Positions 23,964 to 35,996 of a stretch of 64,000 nt of DNA are shown piece after piece. The position numbers were made by a program, and so were the translations under genes. How positions within the stretch are numbered: position 1 is the stretch's first letter; the number at the start of each line of letters is the position of its first letter. Source of the DNA: Ceratobasidium sp. AG-K (lineage: Eukaryota > Basidiomycota > Agaricomycetes > Cantharellales > Ceratobasidiaceae); the NCBI GenBank assembly GCA_037039685.1, contig JAWNGF010000008.1, positions 1,116,001 through 1,180,000 on the forward strand, given 5' to 3'. The notes under the pieces were generated by a model. It made no database searches and had not been told where the DNA came from. It saw only the letters and a program-made list of their open reading frames with translations.

Positions 23964-25501
23964 AATTCCTTGGATAGGGGGCGACCATCTTTACTCGAGT
24001 CTACAATGTACCAATAACATTTGTTACACACAATAAATTGGGCCTTATATTGTAACCCTATGCGAGATTGATATCCGCATTATGCCGGCTCTCCGGCGCT
24101 GCTCGATAACGCGGTCTCGAACTTCAAGGTTGGTTAATTTAATTGGCAGCATACGAACATTTGTTCCGTACGTGAGTCGACCGACCACTGTTCAAACACC
24201 TTCTGGAACAACATCGCCCCTTCGCTCGCTCCTAATGCATGATTCACGCAGCTGCTGGAACGACCTATACCAACAAATCGCCGGCCCTTACATTTGACCA
24301 GTCCTCACTCTCAGTCAACTTGCTTATTAGTATTCCCGCGGCGAGCTACCCATACCGACTAAGTAATTTGGGCAAGGCAAATGCTGCAGGGCTCAGTTTC
24401 GCGTATGTAGGCTGATGATACGGTATTTGCTCTTGTACCCTCGAAGCTAAATTTACAACGCTTGAAATTTTGCTGGGTGCTGGGCTGGATATTAGACATA
24501 CGCTATACCGAATCTCTTCGGCACACCTTCACTAAAACAAATGTGTTTTCGATAATGACCCAAGGTACACAAAAACGATCTCGTTTCATTCCGGGTGGCT
24601 CAACTCTTTGGTTACGGGCCGGAGAACTATGTTCTGCAGGCCGCCTGACTGATGGTCTGGATCAACGAGGCCACATCATAGTCGATGAGCCAGAGTCCCG
24701 GATATATATTAGCGACGCCATTCAGCCAACCCGAGAGGACATGGGATGCCAGGCCACTGAACTCATAGGTCTCGTCGAGGTTGATTCGACTGTATGCTTT
24801 GATATGGTATGGATCGGAAAACGGCTATCCAAAATGCTTCGCAAAGGGCGGAAGCCAGGCGGAGGGTCCCTATGGAATCATTCCTAACTTGTATTATGGT
24901 AGCAACCCGCATTATTGTAGCATAACTCGATGTAACATTCACCCTTCACTTTCTTGTGTGGTTTTGCTTGGCTTATTTGCTTCCGGTTCGGATAGAAAAT
25001 TTGGGCCCGGCCAACATATATAAGCCCGCTCAGACTAGCTGGTTCAGTTGCGGAAGAAATTGCCACGCTGGGGAACGAAGTGTCGACCGTTCCACCAGTG
25101 CCATAGCTAATGCCATGGGTCTTCCAAGACTGATTATCAGGCTTAGGAAATGTTACGACTGACGATACCAGAGCGTGGCATGTCGACTTGCACTGATACA
25201 TCCTGCGCTGTATTTTCCTAGTTGTTAATGTGAGTTTTGTCTCTATGTTCTTGTGTGTTGCTGTGTACCATTCGCGTGCAATGATTTTTACCAAACTGAT
25301 TTAATGAGCCTGATTTGACCCATGGTCTTAATGGACGACACTTTCATTCCTTGCTGAGCTCTTCGTTTAGTCTGTCTTTTGGGGTTAATGAGTTCTAGCT
25401 GACTTGAATGCGCCTATAGGTATCGAAAAAACTCCGAGCTAACCAGAGCATGGTGATCTGTGTTGATACTATAATATTACAAAATGTACATATACGAGCG
25501 G
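23964..25501. other. Long intergenic region, with an unassigned open frame at 24462-24887
   Basis: About 1.5 kb between the convergent COG8 and Sec7 genes. The longest open frame (plus strand, 24462-24887, 141 codons) encodes a sequence with EDMGCQATELIGLVEVDSTV and no family resemblance I can name. It lacks a convincing promoter, so I do not call it a gene. A minus-strand frame at 24884-25294 is likewise unsupported. This may be relic or lineage-specific DNA. Confidence 0.45.
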
Positions 25502-28073
25502 TCATGGCGACGATATAAGAGCCTGCTCGGCGTTCTTCAGTATTTCAGCATAGGTTTCATACTTGAAAATCTCCGTGAGGAGGTACTGCGCCTTCTTCTC
25601 CCAATTACCAAGAGCCTTTTGAGCTTGGGCACTACCAGGGCGATACTTGAAATGGCGTGTTAGATAGTAATATAATCCGAGCCATAAACACTCACTAGGT
25701 TCATCATTCGCCCTCTCAGCTCGCCGTGCTCAGCAAACTCTGTGTTGCACATCTCAACTTGTCTGTTCCACATATCCAGTTGTGTTTCAAGGTCCGTGTG
25801 GGCCTCAACATGCGGTAGCGTTGGGGCGACCCAGTCGTCAATAAGCGCATTGCGTGGCTTGTCACTTGTGGCGCTTTGATCATCTTCCATGATGGCAGCA
25901 CCATTCCAGCCGTACTCGACATTAGTAACGGCATCGGGTAGCGGTGCACGACTGTAGCGTGCTGCATGATAATTGCACGCTCGGACCCAGGCTAAGACTT
26001 CGGCGTCGGGATCTGGGCCAGATTTGGACTTGGCTTTCGACAGAATAGAGTTGGATACTCCCTGGATCTCGAACATGTGTGTTTCACCAGAGGCGAGAGT
26101 AAGTCCAAAGCTCCGGACTTTGGCGCCTTTGGGTGCAGGTACCTCAAGTGCCAATGTGTGAAGGAGCGACAAGGTACCCAGCCGGCGACCAGTTCCAGCC
26201 TTTGGAACGTTAGACGATAAATGTGGTAATACGAGTGGCTAGACTTACGGTACTGCCAGTTGGGACTGGTGCGGTCATATCGAAAATGCTTGTTTGTACG
26301 GTGGCCATGACACTCAACCACCGCTTAGGTTTGGCTATTCTTCCAGGAGTAGGTTTCATCGATTTCCACAACAGCGGGCCAGTCTTTGCCCAGGGCGAAT
26401 CAATCTTTGACGGATCTGCGTTGGTTGACGAATTAAGGGATTGGTTAGAGGTGATCCCAAGGAAGTGAGGCAACGATGACATCGACGAGGAAACCCTCTA
26501 TTGAAAGTGTCAACTAACATAACAGAAGCAAATGGATGACCTACATGGCCAAGTGCAGACACGAAGCTCGCACCAGATGCAGAAGGCGACGATTGTGCAT
26601 AGGGGCTTTCGCCCCGTAACGAGTGATAAAGCTTAGCACTCCCCCGTTTGAGTAAACCAGGACCAGTTTTGGATTGCGGAGATAACGAAGTATCGTCGTG
26701 TCTCGTCTGGAGAATGGGCCGTGCTCGGACGCGAGTGTAGATCGCCTAAGGTTTGTCAGGCATATACTCTGCTTGACGAATTGGGATACATACCGCTAGC
26801 TCGCGTGACATCTCGGCTATCCAACGTTCGTCTAACCCAACCACCTCCGAGGAGCGGTCTCCTGCGTCTGATGGAGCCGATGCCACAACCCAACTATCCC
26901 TACCCAAGGGCATAGGTCCACTGGCAACACTGCTGAGCCTGTCTCGGGTGTTTGGAGGACGGGCAGTCGGTGGAGAAGACGCCCTGCCAGATGGTGTCCT
27001 AGAAGGGGACTGTGGTGCCTGGGGGAGTTCATCGATATCTGGGAGTGGCTCGGAGGCTGTCGGAGGGTCGGGGGAGATTGGGCTAACCAACACCGCGCTC
27101 TCCTGGTTCATTTGCGTTCGAATCGCATCTATGGTGTTGTCGACGAACCGAGAACTTGTGATATGTGAGTTGAGCTCGGCTGCTTGTAGGTCGGTGTTTA
27201 ACAAAATGATTGCAAACGAGACAAGGTGCACTATATCTGCTCATGCATAAGTATCTCGGACCATTTGAAGAACGGAATCACTCTGAACTTACCCGCCAGC
27301 CTCCAGACAGAACCTTGGTTCTGTGACGTGTAATGGTCGCTAAAAGCCTCCAGTATTCTATCTATTTGCTGGGTTTCTCCTTTGATATAAAGTTTGTTGC
27401 ATAGAGAACTGGCGGAACGGATCACCATAGGCACGTTCACATAAGTCTGAATAACATACCGAATAGATTCATCAATGTCCGAATCACTGAAGTCAAAGTG
27501 CGCCATATAATATGTCAACGCTTGTTGCCTAATTTCAGACCTTATGTAGTGGATACATATCTAAATGAGTTTGCTACGTGGCATGAACAATAGTGTCGCA
27601 CCCCAACTCACGGGGATCCAAGCCATTCAACGAGTTTCTCTCGTTCCACAAAGTTTGGGTCCTCCTGCCACGCTCGCTCAGCGAACGTCCTGGCTGGGTC
27701 TCCCGGTTCCAAGGCTGGTATTGATTGGGTCATGTCCTCCATCTGTGCAGGCTGGGAGCCATTGGATCCCACGCCGGCAGTGTAAAACGAGTCAACGGAC
27801 GCGTTAGAAGGTGGTTTGGCACTACGGCCAATATCTACAAGTGAGTTAGTTGGGGGGTGTTTTATAGTGAGAGGCGAACATACGCGAAGGCCTCGACCTC
27901 AACGGTCTAAGCTTCGGTTGATCCAGATTAAGCTCGCTGGTGGTGCGCTGCCCCCTGGAAGATGCATCGTGGTACACCGGGGAGCCAACTTCTGAGGGTG
28001 CTGCAATGTTAAGGCTGGATTTACTTTGGTTGGTGCCAACAAGTTGCTTTAACTTCATGTTCCATGAAGGCAT
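25502..28073 (-). CDS. Sec7-PH Arf guanine nucleotide exchange factor
   Basis: Activator of Arf GTPases in vesicle formation. The first exon starts MPSWNMKLKQLVGTNQSKSS, followed by a disordered Ser/Pro-rich segment and EDPNFVEREKLVEWLGSP. The Sec7 domain spans MAHFDFSDSDIDESIRYVIQ, KGETQQIDRILEAFSDHYTS, and across an intron TVHLVSFAIILLNTDLQAAE (motif 2) then FVDNTIDAIRTQM. A split PH domain lies in the 3' half: RIAKPKRWLSVMATVQTSIF, KVRSFGLTLASGETHMFEIQ and EVLAWVRACNYHAARYSRAP. It ends NAEQALISSP after a helical tail. In the Sec7 catalytic loop the usual Glu finger lies in the part split by an intron (near 27285-27330) and was not read with certainty. The order Sec7 then PH resembles fungal Syt1/Yel1 and animal EFA6 types; I do not choose between them. 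Confidence 0.86.
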
Positions 28074-28347
28074 GGGCGATAACTACCAGGAGAACTTAGA
28101 ATCGCTGACCGCACGAGGTTATCGGTACGGGGGTTAATAGTGTGATATAAGGGCGTCAGAACAAATGTATTCTCATTAATTTCCGAGAGTGAGGGTGGTC
28201 GAGGGGTGATGTCTGTCGCTGGGCGCTCACTGTCACGTGAGGCTGAGCCGGCGAGGCAAACGGCCACCACCAACTCTCTCCACACCTCATGTCACATTTC
28301 TATCAAGTCCAGTCTTAGAATATCTCCTCATCTAATTCATCGAAATA
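28074..28347. promoter_or_regulatory. Divergent promoter region (Sec7 GEF / RS-rich protein)
   Basis: The 274 bases between two outward-facing start codons must hold both promoters. No TATA box is evident on either strand. Confidence 0.45.
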
Positions 28348-29664
28348 ATGTCGTCTGGATCTTCTCTAAACAACGTCGTGTCCTCGTTGGTCCGTGCGTC
28401 CATGGGCGCCTCGGTACCTCAGACCGTCACAGACGAGGAACTGGATCGACATGTCGCAGAGTTGATTTTAAAAGAGGCCAAGACCAAAGCTGAGAAGTAC
28501 GCGAAGGAGGGGATTCGAGCATACTTGCCCCAGAGTAGTTCGTAAGTAGTCTCACCGCCACTCTCGATGCATGAAGCTAAAACCGGGTTTAGTGCGGAAG
28601 GCAATGTCCCTAGAGCCAACAAGCGCTTTCTCAATTCTCTCGTCAGGAATGTCAACGACCATAATAAAGTCGTTCTACAGGCCCAAGCCGAGGCAGCTGA
28701 GCAGGTCAAGGAGGCGAGACGACGGGAAGAAATGCAGGATAGGCGCCGCCGAGCAGAAGAAGCGGTCGAAGACCGTATGCGAGTGCAGAGGCTAATGGGC
28801 CAAGGCCGCGCCGAGTCGGGTCGATCTTGGAGAGACCATGAGCATGACAAATCTAGACACGATGAACGCTCCCGCCGAAGGAGTCGTAGCCCCCGACGGA
28901 AGGAGAAGGACACTCGGAGGAGCCGAAGTCCCCGACGAAGGAGTCGCAGTCCAAGGCGGAGCAGTCGCAGTCCATCACAGAGGCATAAATCAAGTCGAGA
29001 GGAACGAAGGTCCGACCGAAAACACCGAAAACGGGAACGAAGTCCGTCAATAGAGAAGGACCGTTCGAGCAAGCGCCATTCTGATCGGAAACGGCATTCA
29101 GAGCGCTCAAAATACGACGATTCGGACGCCGAGGCTGCGCACAAGTCTAAAGGGAAAAGGAAGCACAAGGGCGACGATGAGGACACAGACGGCCAGGACC
29201 AACCGCGCGCTTTCGAGCCATCTGACCCTACCCCGGCTACTTCACGGTCCAAGGCCTCATCGCGATCCCCTTCCCCTGCCTATGCTGGCTCTTCGGATGC
29301 CGCGCCATCATACTCGTCCAAGATGGACAAATACTTCTCTCCGACTTACGACCCTCGGTTGGATGTTGAGCAGCCAGGAGTGAACAAAACTGGTATGCTG
29401 GACGGACCTCAATGGGATGGATGGGAGGGGATGCTCGAACTCATGCGGGCGCGGGCGCAGGATAAGGAGGAGAAGAAACGACGAGAACGGGAGGACAAAG
29501 AGAAGGCACGGTTCGACCGTAAACGGGCCAAGGAGAAGGTTGGGACCAGCCTGGGTACCTCAGTCACTTTAGATGCAGGAAGCGACGTTGGGTTGATGGA
29601 CATGAAGTACAAGAAGCGAGGAGCAGTCAAGGAATGGGATTTGGCCAAGGAAACGCCAACCTAG
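28348..29664 (+). CDS. Arg/Ser-rich protein, probable splicing-associated factor
   Basis: Two-exon gene. Exon 1 begins MSSGSSLNNVVSSLVRASMG with a helical TDEELDRHVAELILKEAKTK. A 56-nt intron (about 28541-28596) joins in phase to AEGNVPRANKRFLNSLVRNV. Next is a charged coiled-coil region (VKEARRREEMQDRRRRAEEA), then an RS domain near 28860-29050 (RSRRRSRSPRRKEKDTRRSR followed by repeated SPRRRS), then a basic/acidic stretch. The C-terminal part has a conserved-looking block, DKYFSPTYDPRLDVEQPG, and GPQWDGWEGMLELMRARAQD, and ends KKRGAVKEWDLAKETPT. RS domains mediate contact between splicing factors in the nucleus. There is no RRM, so it is not a classical SR protein. I do not recognise the exact family. 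Confidence 0.8.
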
Positions 29665-29766
29665 GCCACACCTATCGTCACCGTTTTATTTATTCGTGTT
29701 GACCACATGAGCTATTATATGCTGTATAACAATCGTAATCGTTTGACAACTATTGCCATCAATGTG

Positions 29767-31344
29767 CTAATCCTCCTGTTCTTCGAATTCGTCGTCCGAA
29801 ACCAACTCAATTCCTTCAGCTCGGGCCTTTTCTTTAGCTTCGATTCGTTTGGCCTGGGCCCAATTGATCACGTCTAGCAAAATCGCCCTTTGGCCTATAG
29901 TTATATTATATTAAACTCTGAGGATTAGGTGACCGGGCGTTGCACCTACCCTCCAGGTAATACCCAATCATGTCAAGTACCGGCTTTTTGACGTTTGTGG
30001 TGCTGGATTGCGTCACATTGGGAAGTCGTTCCATTCTCTGTTCAGTCATGTCCATGATTGTTTCTGCGACTTGCAGTTCGATTTCCCATGTACTTGGGTC
30101 CTCCTGAGGACCATCGGTCTCCGCTTCAGTCTCCTGAGTGGTTTGGCTCATCTCCATGAATTTAGCTGAAACCAGCTCCCACAAGCGCTCTGCGTTCTTC
30201 GCATTCCTTCCGACCTCCACTAGCTCGGAGCCACTCGTATTCGAAGCAGCTAGCGATAGCAGAATAGTATCGTCGGGATTCGAAGGCAGAGCAAACCCGT
30301 AACCAAGCATTAGCTCTGAGTTTGGCTTAGGACCATAGTTATTGAAGCATTCTGATCCAGCGGGAACAGACTCGTGCAGAATCAAATCTAATGCGCCATC
30401 CAGGACCGGCGAGCTACCAGGTTCTTTGGGTATATTCGCGAACCAGGAGACAGGGGTAGCACGGCGGTGATTCAAGCTGTCGATTCCAGGAAGCAGTACG
30501 GCATGCGACACAGCGGAGGATGTCGTTGAGGGCTTATCGGATAAGAGAGTTGAGGGGAACGCACGTGAAGAGAGATGGGTAGAAGCTGCTAGGTAGTGCT
30601 CCCTGATGCACGTTTGATCACCTATCGACACTCGAGGCTGGTATTTGCTTACCAACTAAATGCTGAGCCCAAGTCTTTATCGAACTCGGATAACACCTCT
30701 GAACATTGCTTCCATTCCGTGTGCCATTCGTGGCGTCGCTGTAAAGTTGCGTTGTATAAATTCGAACCTTTTAACAGGTCTAGCTCTTCTTGTGTGAAGT
30801 ACATTGTGGTCGATAACACGTCGGGTGGAGGTAACATGTTAATGTACGGTTCATGTTGGAGTAAAGATGGCAGAGAGCTATACCAGTACCACGCATTGAG
30901 ATGTTATGCACCATATATGCGTCTGCAAAAGCTCACCTGTTTTTAACTGTCCTCCAAACCCGATGTAAAATAATGTACATGCACACTGTCTGACGCTCGT
31001 TCCATCGATTTAGGATGTCCAAGGTCAAAGTATCGTTTCGGTGGAACAACGCTTCAATCGCAATCCTAGATTGGGGCGCTGTGATTGCCATTTTGAAAGG
31101 ACATGAGAGGACAGTGGTGTCCTGTGGCAACTCGTCATCCGTATACACATCGTGACCGCTTGGAGCTATATCCATTGTGTTATCGTCAATAGTTAATAGT
31201 TGCAAGGTGATTATAAGTGTTTGACCAGAACGCACTGGCGACAAACTTGAGAGACGGGTGGATAAATATTCGATTTTCCTTTGCCCATGAAACAAAGCTG
31301 CCCACAGTTCCACTGGATGATTCATTTTCCATATGGGTCGGCAT
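29767..31344 (-). CDS. SET domain protein (Rubisco-LSMT/SETD3-like lysine methyltransferase)
   Basis: Cytosolic or nuclear protein methyltransferase of the split-SET class. Exon 1 has MPTHMENESSSGTVGSFVSW then AKENRIFIHPSLKFVAS. The pre-I SET region reads LPQDTTVLSCPFKMAITAPQ. The insert has RQTVCMYIILHRVWRTVKN, TMYFTQEELDLLKGSNLYNA and RHEWHTEWKQCSEVLSEFDK. The catalytic SET part has LLPGIDSLNHRRATPVSWF (the usual N-H motif) and ECFNNYGPKPNSELMLGYGF (post-N-H Tyr). The Rubis-substrate-binding-like C-terminal domain ends LVSDDEFEEQED. At least five introns are needed. The start is the first ATG in phase with the SFVSW exon. SAM-binding and catalytic residues look intact. The substrate is unknown; members methylate actin, ribosomal or other proteins. 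Confidence 0.88.
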
Positions 31345-31708
31345 TTCTAAGGAATTTCCCCACAGAGCGGGCGATTAGCAGTCGAGTTTGTTCTTGGAGG
31401 GTCACAAAACTCGAATCTCGTCCGGATCACATGGTATTACAAAGCTGTCGGTACGGTAACGCAGAGAGGCCTGTAATTCCTACCACCAAATCCCAAAAAG
31501 CCTCATCTTCATTGCCTTACTATTGTATCGCCCCGCTTCGTGTTTATCGTAGACTTTACGGCATCATTATTCCGAACAATTGGCGGTGAAAGTTCTCTGA
31601 AAATCAATCGTCTTGGCACCGGATCTTGGACATCGAAGCTTATACTTTTGCGGCTGGATATATTGGGGAAGTCCTATCACTATATAACCTCCGATACCAA
31701 TACACGCG
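31345..31708. promoter_or_regulatory. Divergent promoter region (SET gene / orphan ORF)
   Basis: The 364 bases lie between two outward-facing start codons. No gene was recognised and no TATA box is clear. Confidence 0.4.
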
Positions 31709-32464
31709 ATGAATCCAGACTCCACCAAAGCAACTTTAATACCGGACCTGTCCAACTCCCTGAACTTTGGACTTTCGCCTAAATTCTTGAGCAGCCTATC
31801 CTCTCTACCTGGACAAACAACAAGGATTGCCACGCAAAGCATGTCCGGTCTACCCACTTTGAGCGCGCAAACAACCTTCACTTCCTCCACAAGCCCCGCA
31901 CCTACTCTAATAGATAGCAATCCTCCGATTGATTTATCTGGTTCCAGCATATCCGGGGTGTCAATTAACGTGTCTCCTGCTGACGAATTCAAGCAAAACG
32001 TCTCACTGGTAGTCAGTACTTTCATTCCACGCGTTCAAGATCTTGCTCGGTCGATTCTGCACGATCTGTGGGTTATTTTCTTCCCATTCTTGTTCACACT
32101 AACTGACCATTTCTACGTAGCTCAAGGTCTTATGAACCGGATACTCCTCAAGTTCAGATTGCCGGTTAGTATAAACCTACCAAGATGCCCTTGGTCTAAT
32201 AAGGGCAAAACCGCAGCCAACGTGATGCAACTCAAGTCGAGCCTAGCTGAACTACACACTATCCTGCGGCAGTCTGGTATCGGCTCGCTTCCACTGACAT
32301 TCTCGGGCGACGTTGCGAATACAGCGTCGATTCGAGCGATAGGCGTGGACGAGGCCACGGCCAATGTTGGAGCTGCATATGAACGTGCTAATCAATGTCG
32401 AGAAAATGCGGGTATCGTTAAAAACGTCCTCGAGCAGGAACTTCCAACTCGGCGGACATTATAA
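31709..32464 (+). CDS. Uncharacterised 251-residue protein
   Basis: An uninterrupted frame of 251 codons from MNPDSTKATLIPDLSNSLNF to ELPTRRTL. The first 80 residues are Ser/Thr/Pro-rich and probably disordered. A central stretch is hydrophobic (LWVIFFPFLFTLTDHFYVAQ, residues about 124-143) and could be a membrane segment or buried helix. The C-terminal 80 residues look helical (VMQLKSSLAELHTILRQSGI and ANVGAAYERANQCRENAGIV). I recognise no family. The opposite strand has only short frames, and the composition is coding-like, so I think it is a real gene, possibly of a lineage-specific family. It is divergent from the SET gene. Confidence 0.55.
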   Translation: MNPDSTKATLIPDLSNSLNFGLSPKFLSSLSSLPGQTTRIATQSMSGLPTLSAQTTFTSSTSPAPTLIDSNPPIDLSGSSISGVSINVSPADEFKQNVSLVVSTFIPRVQDLARSILHDLWVIFFPFLFTLTDHFYVAQGLMNRILLKFRLPVSINLPRCPWSNKGKTAANVMQLKSSLAELHTILRQSGIGSLPLTFSGDVANTASIRAIGVDEATANVGAAYERANQCRENAGIVKNVLEQELPTRRTL

Positions 32465-33275
32465 TCCACTAGGATATAATCGGCGTTACACACTAGTATC
32501 CTCAAATGCATGACATGATAGGGTTCATACAACAAGGCGTTTGTGGTGTTCGGAACCGAACAGTGATTTCTGCCTCAATGTGTGTTTAATTACAAGAGTT
32601 CCTCCGCTTACTTGTCACCTATTTCAGTGGTTCCATTTTGAGAAACGAAGCTCCTTACCTCCTTGGATCAAATAAAACGGTCGGCTGCAATATTTTCCGT
32701 TGGAGTGATAGGGCAGTGCCTATGTGCCCTATTCTGTCCACCCAAATGACGACCATGCGCGGTTCCATATACCAAGGTCCAGCGAATAACCATCTCCCCA
32801 CACTCGCACACGGATCCGAAATTCGATATACACTTCAAGATGGGACAGGGAAGCCTCAAACACCGGATGCGATTGTTCTTAATGGCCGTTGACCCCACCT
32901 GTCTCCTTTATCGCCTTGCTTCAATGTAACTTACCCGCTCTAAATTCTAATTATATGTTGTACCCCGTATACTTCTAATACGTTACAGTTTATGCTGTCT
33001 GTACGGCCACGTGCATATACCCAGTTTGTTTGTGCGCTGAGAATATCAAATTGCGACCCAGCATGGGACCGTGCGCCTGCCAACTGCCACATCCATCCTC
33101 ATTGCGGATCAGGCGGACCGAATACAAGAAGCGAGGAATCGAGCTGCTCAGTCAATTACTTCCTTCGCATCTGTATACGTATCTGGAATTTTACCCGTGC
33201 TTCGCACTGGACGGGGGAAGCGGGCGAGACGGCATGTGATCGTGTGTTGACATGACCCTACACTTCGTGCCCTAT
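32465..33275. other. Intergenic region upstream of GH88
   Basis: About 810 bases with no supported gene. Short open frames near 32638-32898 on both strands are mutually overlapping and resemble nothing known. The 3' part is the GH88 promoter. Confidence 0.5.
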
Positions 33276-33283
33276 CTATAAAG
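33276..33283 (+). promoter_or_regulatory. TATA box of the GH88 gene
   Basis: CTATAAAG is found 39-46 bases before the GH88 start codon, in a context like those upstream of the CBM1 and DUF1996 genes. Confidence 0.6.
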
Positions 33284-33321
33284 CAAGCCTTGAGAGAATT
33301 TCGGAAGCTGTTCCCTCCGCC

Positions 33322-35107
33322 ATGTTGTCCTTTTCCCTGCTTTCTGGAGCATTACTCCTTCCCTTGTCGGTTGCCCAAGCGCCCGCATACACCAACGGCA
33401 TTTTATCTCCCTATATCTCCCAAAAATATAACCGAGTCGGAGCTGCGTACAAATCTGCGCAGTACCCTCACGTCACGTTAGCATCTGGGGGGTGGAGCTA
33501 CGTTGGGGCCGACTGGTGGACTAGTGGATTTCTTCCCGGTGCATTTTATCTATTGAACGAGCGCAAGAGCCTGTGTCCAAACAACAAGAATATCAGTTCG
33601 GTCGACTGGCTAACATATGGAAGGCGGTGGAGGCACGTTTACCCCAGCCCTTTTGCTATTGCAACTCACGCATCCTATTCAAGTGACGGCCTCGTTTCGC
33701 TCCAGGCGGGTAACGGCCAGGGACATGACCAGGGCTTTTTGGCCATCCCGTACCTAGAAGAGCTCAAAATGTAGGGTTGATGATATTATTGGTATTGGGG
33801 TGATGGAACTGATGTCCGGGACGCCAGCAACCCGACTAACGCGAGCGCTATCACCGGCGTGAAGAACTTCGCTAATTTGCTGGCCAATCGTTACAGTAGT
33901 ATAGTGGGATGTACTCGTAGCTGGAATAGTGCCGCACCCGAATTTCAGGTGATAATGGATAATATGATGAATCTCGAGGTATTTGCTTTCTTCACTGGGC
34001 GTTGTTCCAAGTTATGCTCACCCTTTACTCGGCTAGTTATTGTTTAAAGCAGCGGATCTCACTGGGAACCGAACACTGATCGACATTGCTATCAGCCACG
34101 CCAACAAGACAATGCTCAATCACATTCGCCCCGATGGTAGTCTTTCGCCGAAGTTGCAAAGCCCATGACCGCTACTTATGCTTTTGCCTAGGTTCCTCGT
34201 ATCACGTCGTTGCATACAACGAAAACACCGGTGCTGTGATAAGAAGGTATACTGCTCAGGGCTATGCAAATAACAGGTTCGTGGAATTCGAACAAATGCT
34301 GTTCTCAGTCATTTACTTAGGGTCTTTCCTAGCACTTGGACACGAGGTACAAATATTCACATAATAGAGAATATTAATTTATACAATGTTTCATTTCGTA
34401 GGACAAGCTTGGGGTATCTATGGATTTGCGAAGAGTAAGCAAGTGCAGCTATCTTCATCTGTACAAGTCCCTCAACGCTCGAGTTAGTGTTCAACCTTAC
34501 GACTCAACCTCAGTACTTGGATACTGCGCGAAGAATGGCCAAAGTGTTTATATCTCGCTTACCGACCAACGGTATTCCTCCATAGTAAGCCAGAGCTCAT
34601 AAGTACCGGCGCCAAACTAATACACGCATACAGTGACTTTGATGCACCCGCATCGAATCGCCCTGCTGATACATCTGCAGCAACAATTGCGGCTGAAGGA
34701 CTTTTCATTCTGGCTGCTGCCGAGGGTTATGTGAGCACGAATCATTGCGTACACGTGCTTCGAAGTAACCCCCGTTTGTACCAGACCAAAAACTCGACCG
34801 GCGCAGACTATTACAGGCAAAAGGCCGTCAAGGTGTGTCCTGGCGCATTTATTAGCACATGAATTGACGTTGGTTCCTTTAGCTCTTGACCGACAACTTT
34901 AACTTTGCCTTCAAACCGACCTGGGATAGCATTCTGAGTAATGGGACGTCGAACGTTCCTCAGAACAACAAGAACACCGGTCTGATATACGGAGACTATT
35001 ATGCACTCGAGGTACGCAGTTTCATTCCTCAGGGGTTGCACTTTTGACTTTTTTGGTTCGCTTAGGCTGGGAACACCATGATTAAGCTTGGGTTGGCGAC
35101 ATGCTAA
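33322..35107 (+). CDS. Secreted glycoside hydrolase family 88 (unsaturated glucuronyl hydrolase-like)
   Basis: Extracellular hydrolase of the (alpha/alpha)6 barrel type that would remove unsaturated uronic acid residues left by polysaccharide lyases. It starts with a signal peptide (MLSFSLLSGALLLPLSVAQA). Family blocks in order are GADWWTSGFLPGAFYLLNER, GNGQGHDQGFLAIPYLEELK, EFQVIMDNMMNLE (with a candidate catalytic Asp), HANKTMLNHIRPDG, SSYHVVAYNENTGAVIRRYT then AQGYANN. Across an intron come VFPSTWTRGQAWGIYGFAK, then RRMAKVFISRLPTNGIPPYD, FDAPASNRPADTSAATIAAE and, at the end, NTGLIYGDYYALEAGNTMIK with LGLATC. About nine introns. All major motifs are retained, so it is likely functional. The TATA box at 33276 supports the start. 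It is the clearest carbohydrate-active enzyme in the window. Confidence 0.9.
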
Positions 35108-35363
35108 TGTTGAGGATCGGCGCTACGTATCTGTACAAACTGAAAGATGCCTAACGAGAAGTCTTGTCATGCTATGTTGCGCGTATGTAGGCTCCAGGAC
35201 CTGTGACCGTGATGGCGCTTACTGTAAAATATCAAATGATTATTCCACTCTTGACATTTGACCGTAGCGATCACGATCCCCGTGTATTTTTACGTTTAGC
35301 CAGACTGTACGAGCGAGATCTGTTGGAAAACATAAAATATTTCTCTACAGTCTGCGACCACAA
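35108..35363. other. Spacer between GH88 and FHIT
   Basis: A 256-base spacer containing the 3' region of GH88 and the promoter of FHIT. An open frame entering from 35203 is upstream of the conserved FHIT start and has no family resemblance there. Confidence 0.4.
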
Positions 35364-35996
35364 ATGCAACGCTGCCTATTTTCTTCCTTTGACGTCACCC
35401 GACAAACATTTATCCAAAGCAAGCTCAGTTTCGGAATTGTCAATCTTAAACCAATTGTGCCGGGCCGTACGTGCTGTCCTGGATTGTATGCGGCACCTGA
35501 CAACTCATTACCACTTTCCCCATTTCCTAGACGTGCTCATCGTTCCCAATCGAGTTGTGCCTCGGTTGAGTGATCTTACACCGGACGAGATCGCGGACTT
35601 TTTCTGCACCGTCCAGACCGTTGGGAACGCAGTCCAGAAAGAGTACAAGGCTGAAGCATTAACAATCGCATGCCAGGCGAGTGAAACCAAATGTACGTCA
35701 AAGAACTCCCATGAACCCTGCCACACGTATAGGATGGGCCGGCGGCGGGACAAACCGTACCGCATGTGCATGTCCACATTCTTCCTCGCCGTTTTACCGA
35801 TTTCGATGGTAATAACGATCAAGTGTATCCAACGCTCGAGTCGGCCGAGGCGCGGCTACCCAGCCAGCTGAAATCGGTGATCGATGGGACAAGGGTGCCA
35901 GAGCCGATAAAGGTCGACGATGAAGGTCGCACTCCGCGCACGGTTGAAGACATGGAAGCAGAAGCCGTTCGGCTTCGCGCCCTTTTTTCCAGTTGA
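35364..35996 (+). CDS. FHIT-type diadenosine triphosphate hydrolase (HIT family)
   Basis: Cleaves Ap3A-type dinucleotides. Exon 1 starts [20 protein letters not shown], then [14 protein letters not shown], the normal FHIT N-terminus. An intron (about 35467-35530) joins to [20 protein letters not shown]. The next intron, 35677-35732, is GC-AG (CAG|GCGAGT) and joins ACQ to [20 protein letters not shown], which contains the histidine triad HVHVH. The C-terminal tail has [20 protein letters not shown] and ends VRLRALFSS. The triad is complete, so the enzyme is expected to be active. The start is set by similarity to FHIT N-termini. The long plus-strand frame from 35203 is a read-through of intron sequence and not the protein. 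Confidence 0.9.

Noticed and set aside
28419..29252. 277-codon minus-strand frame
   Set aside because: It is antisense to the RS-rich protein; its Arg/Ser/Leu repeats are the mirror of the RS codons, and the plus-strand protein has splice phase and conserved blocks.
35203..35871. 222-codon plus-strand frame as one protein
   Set aside because: It reads through FHIT introns; only the short part [19 protein letters not shown] belongs to FHIT.
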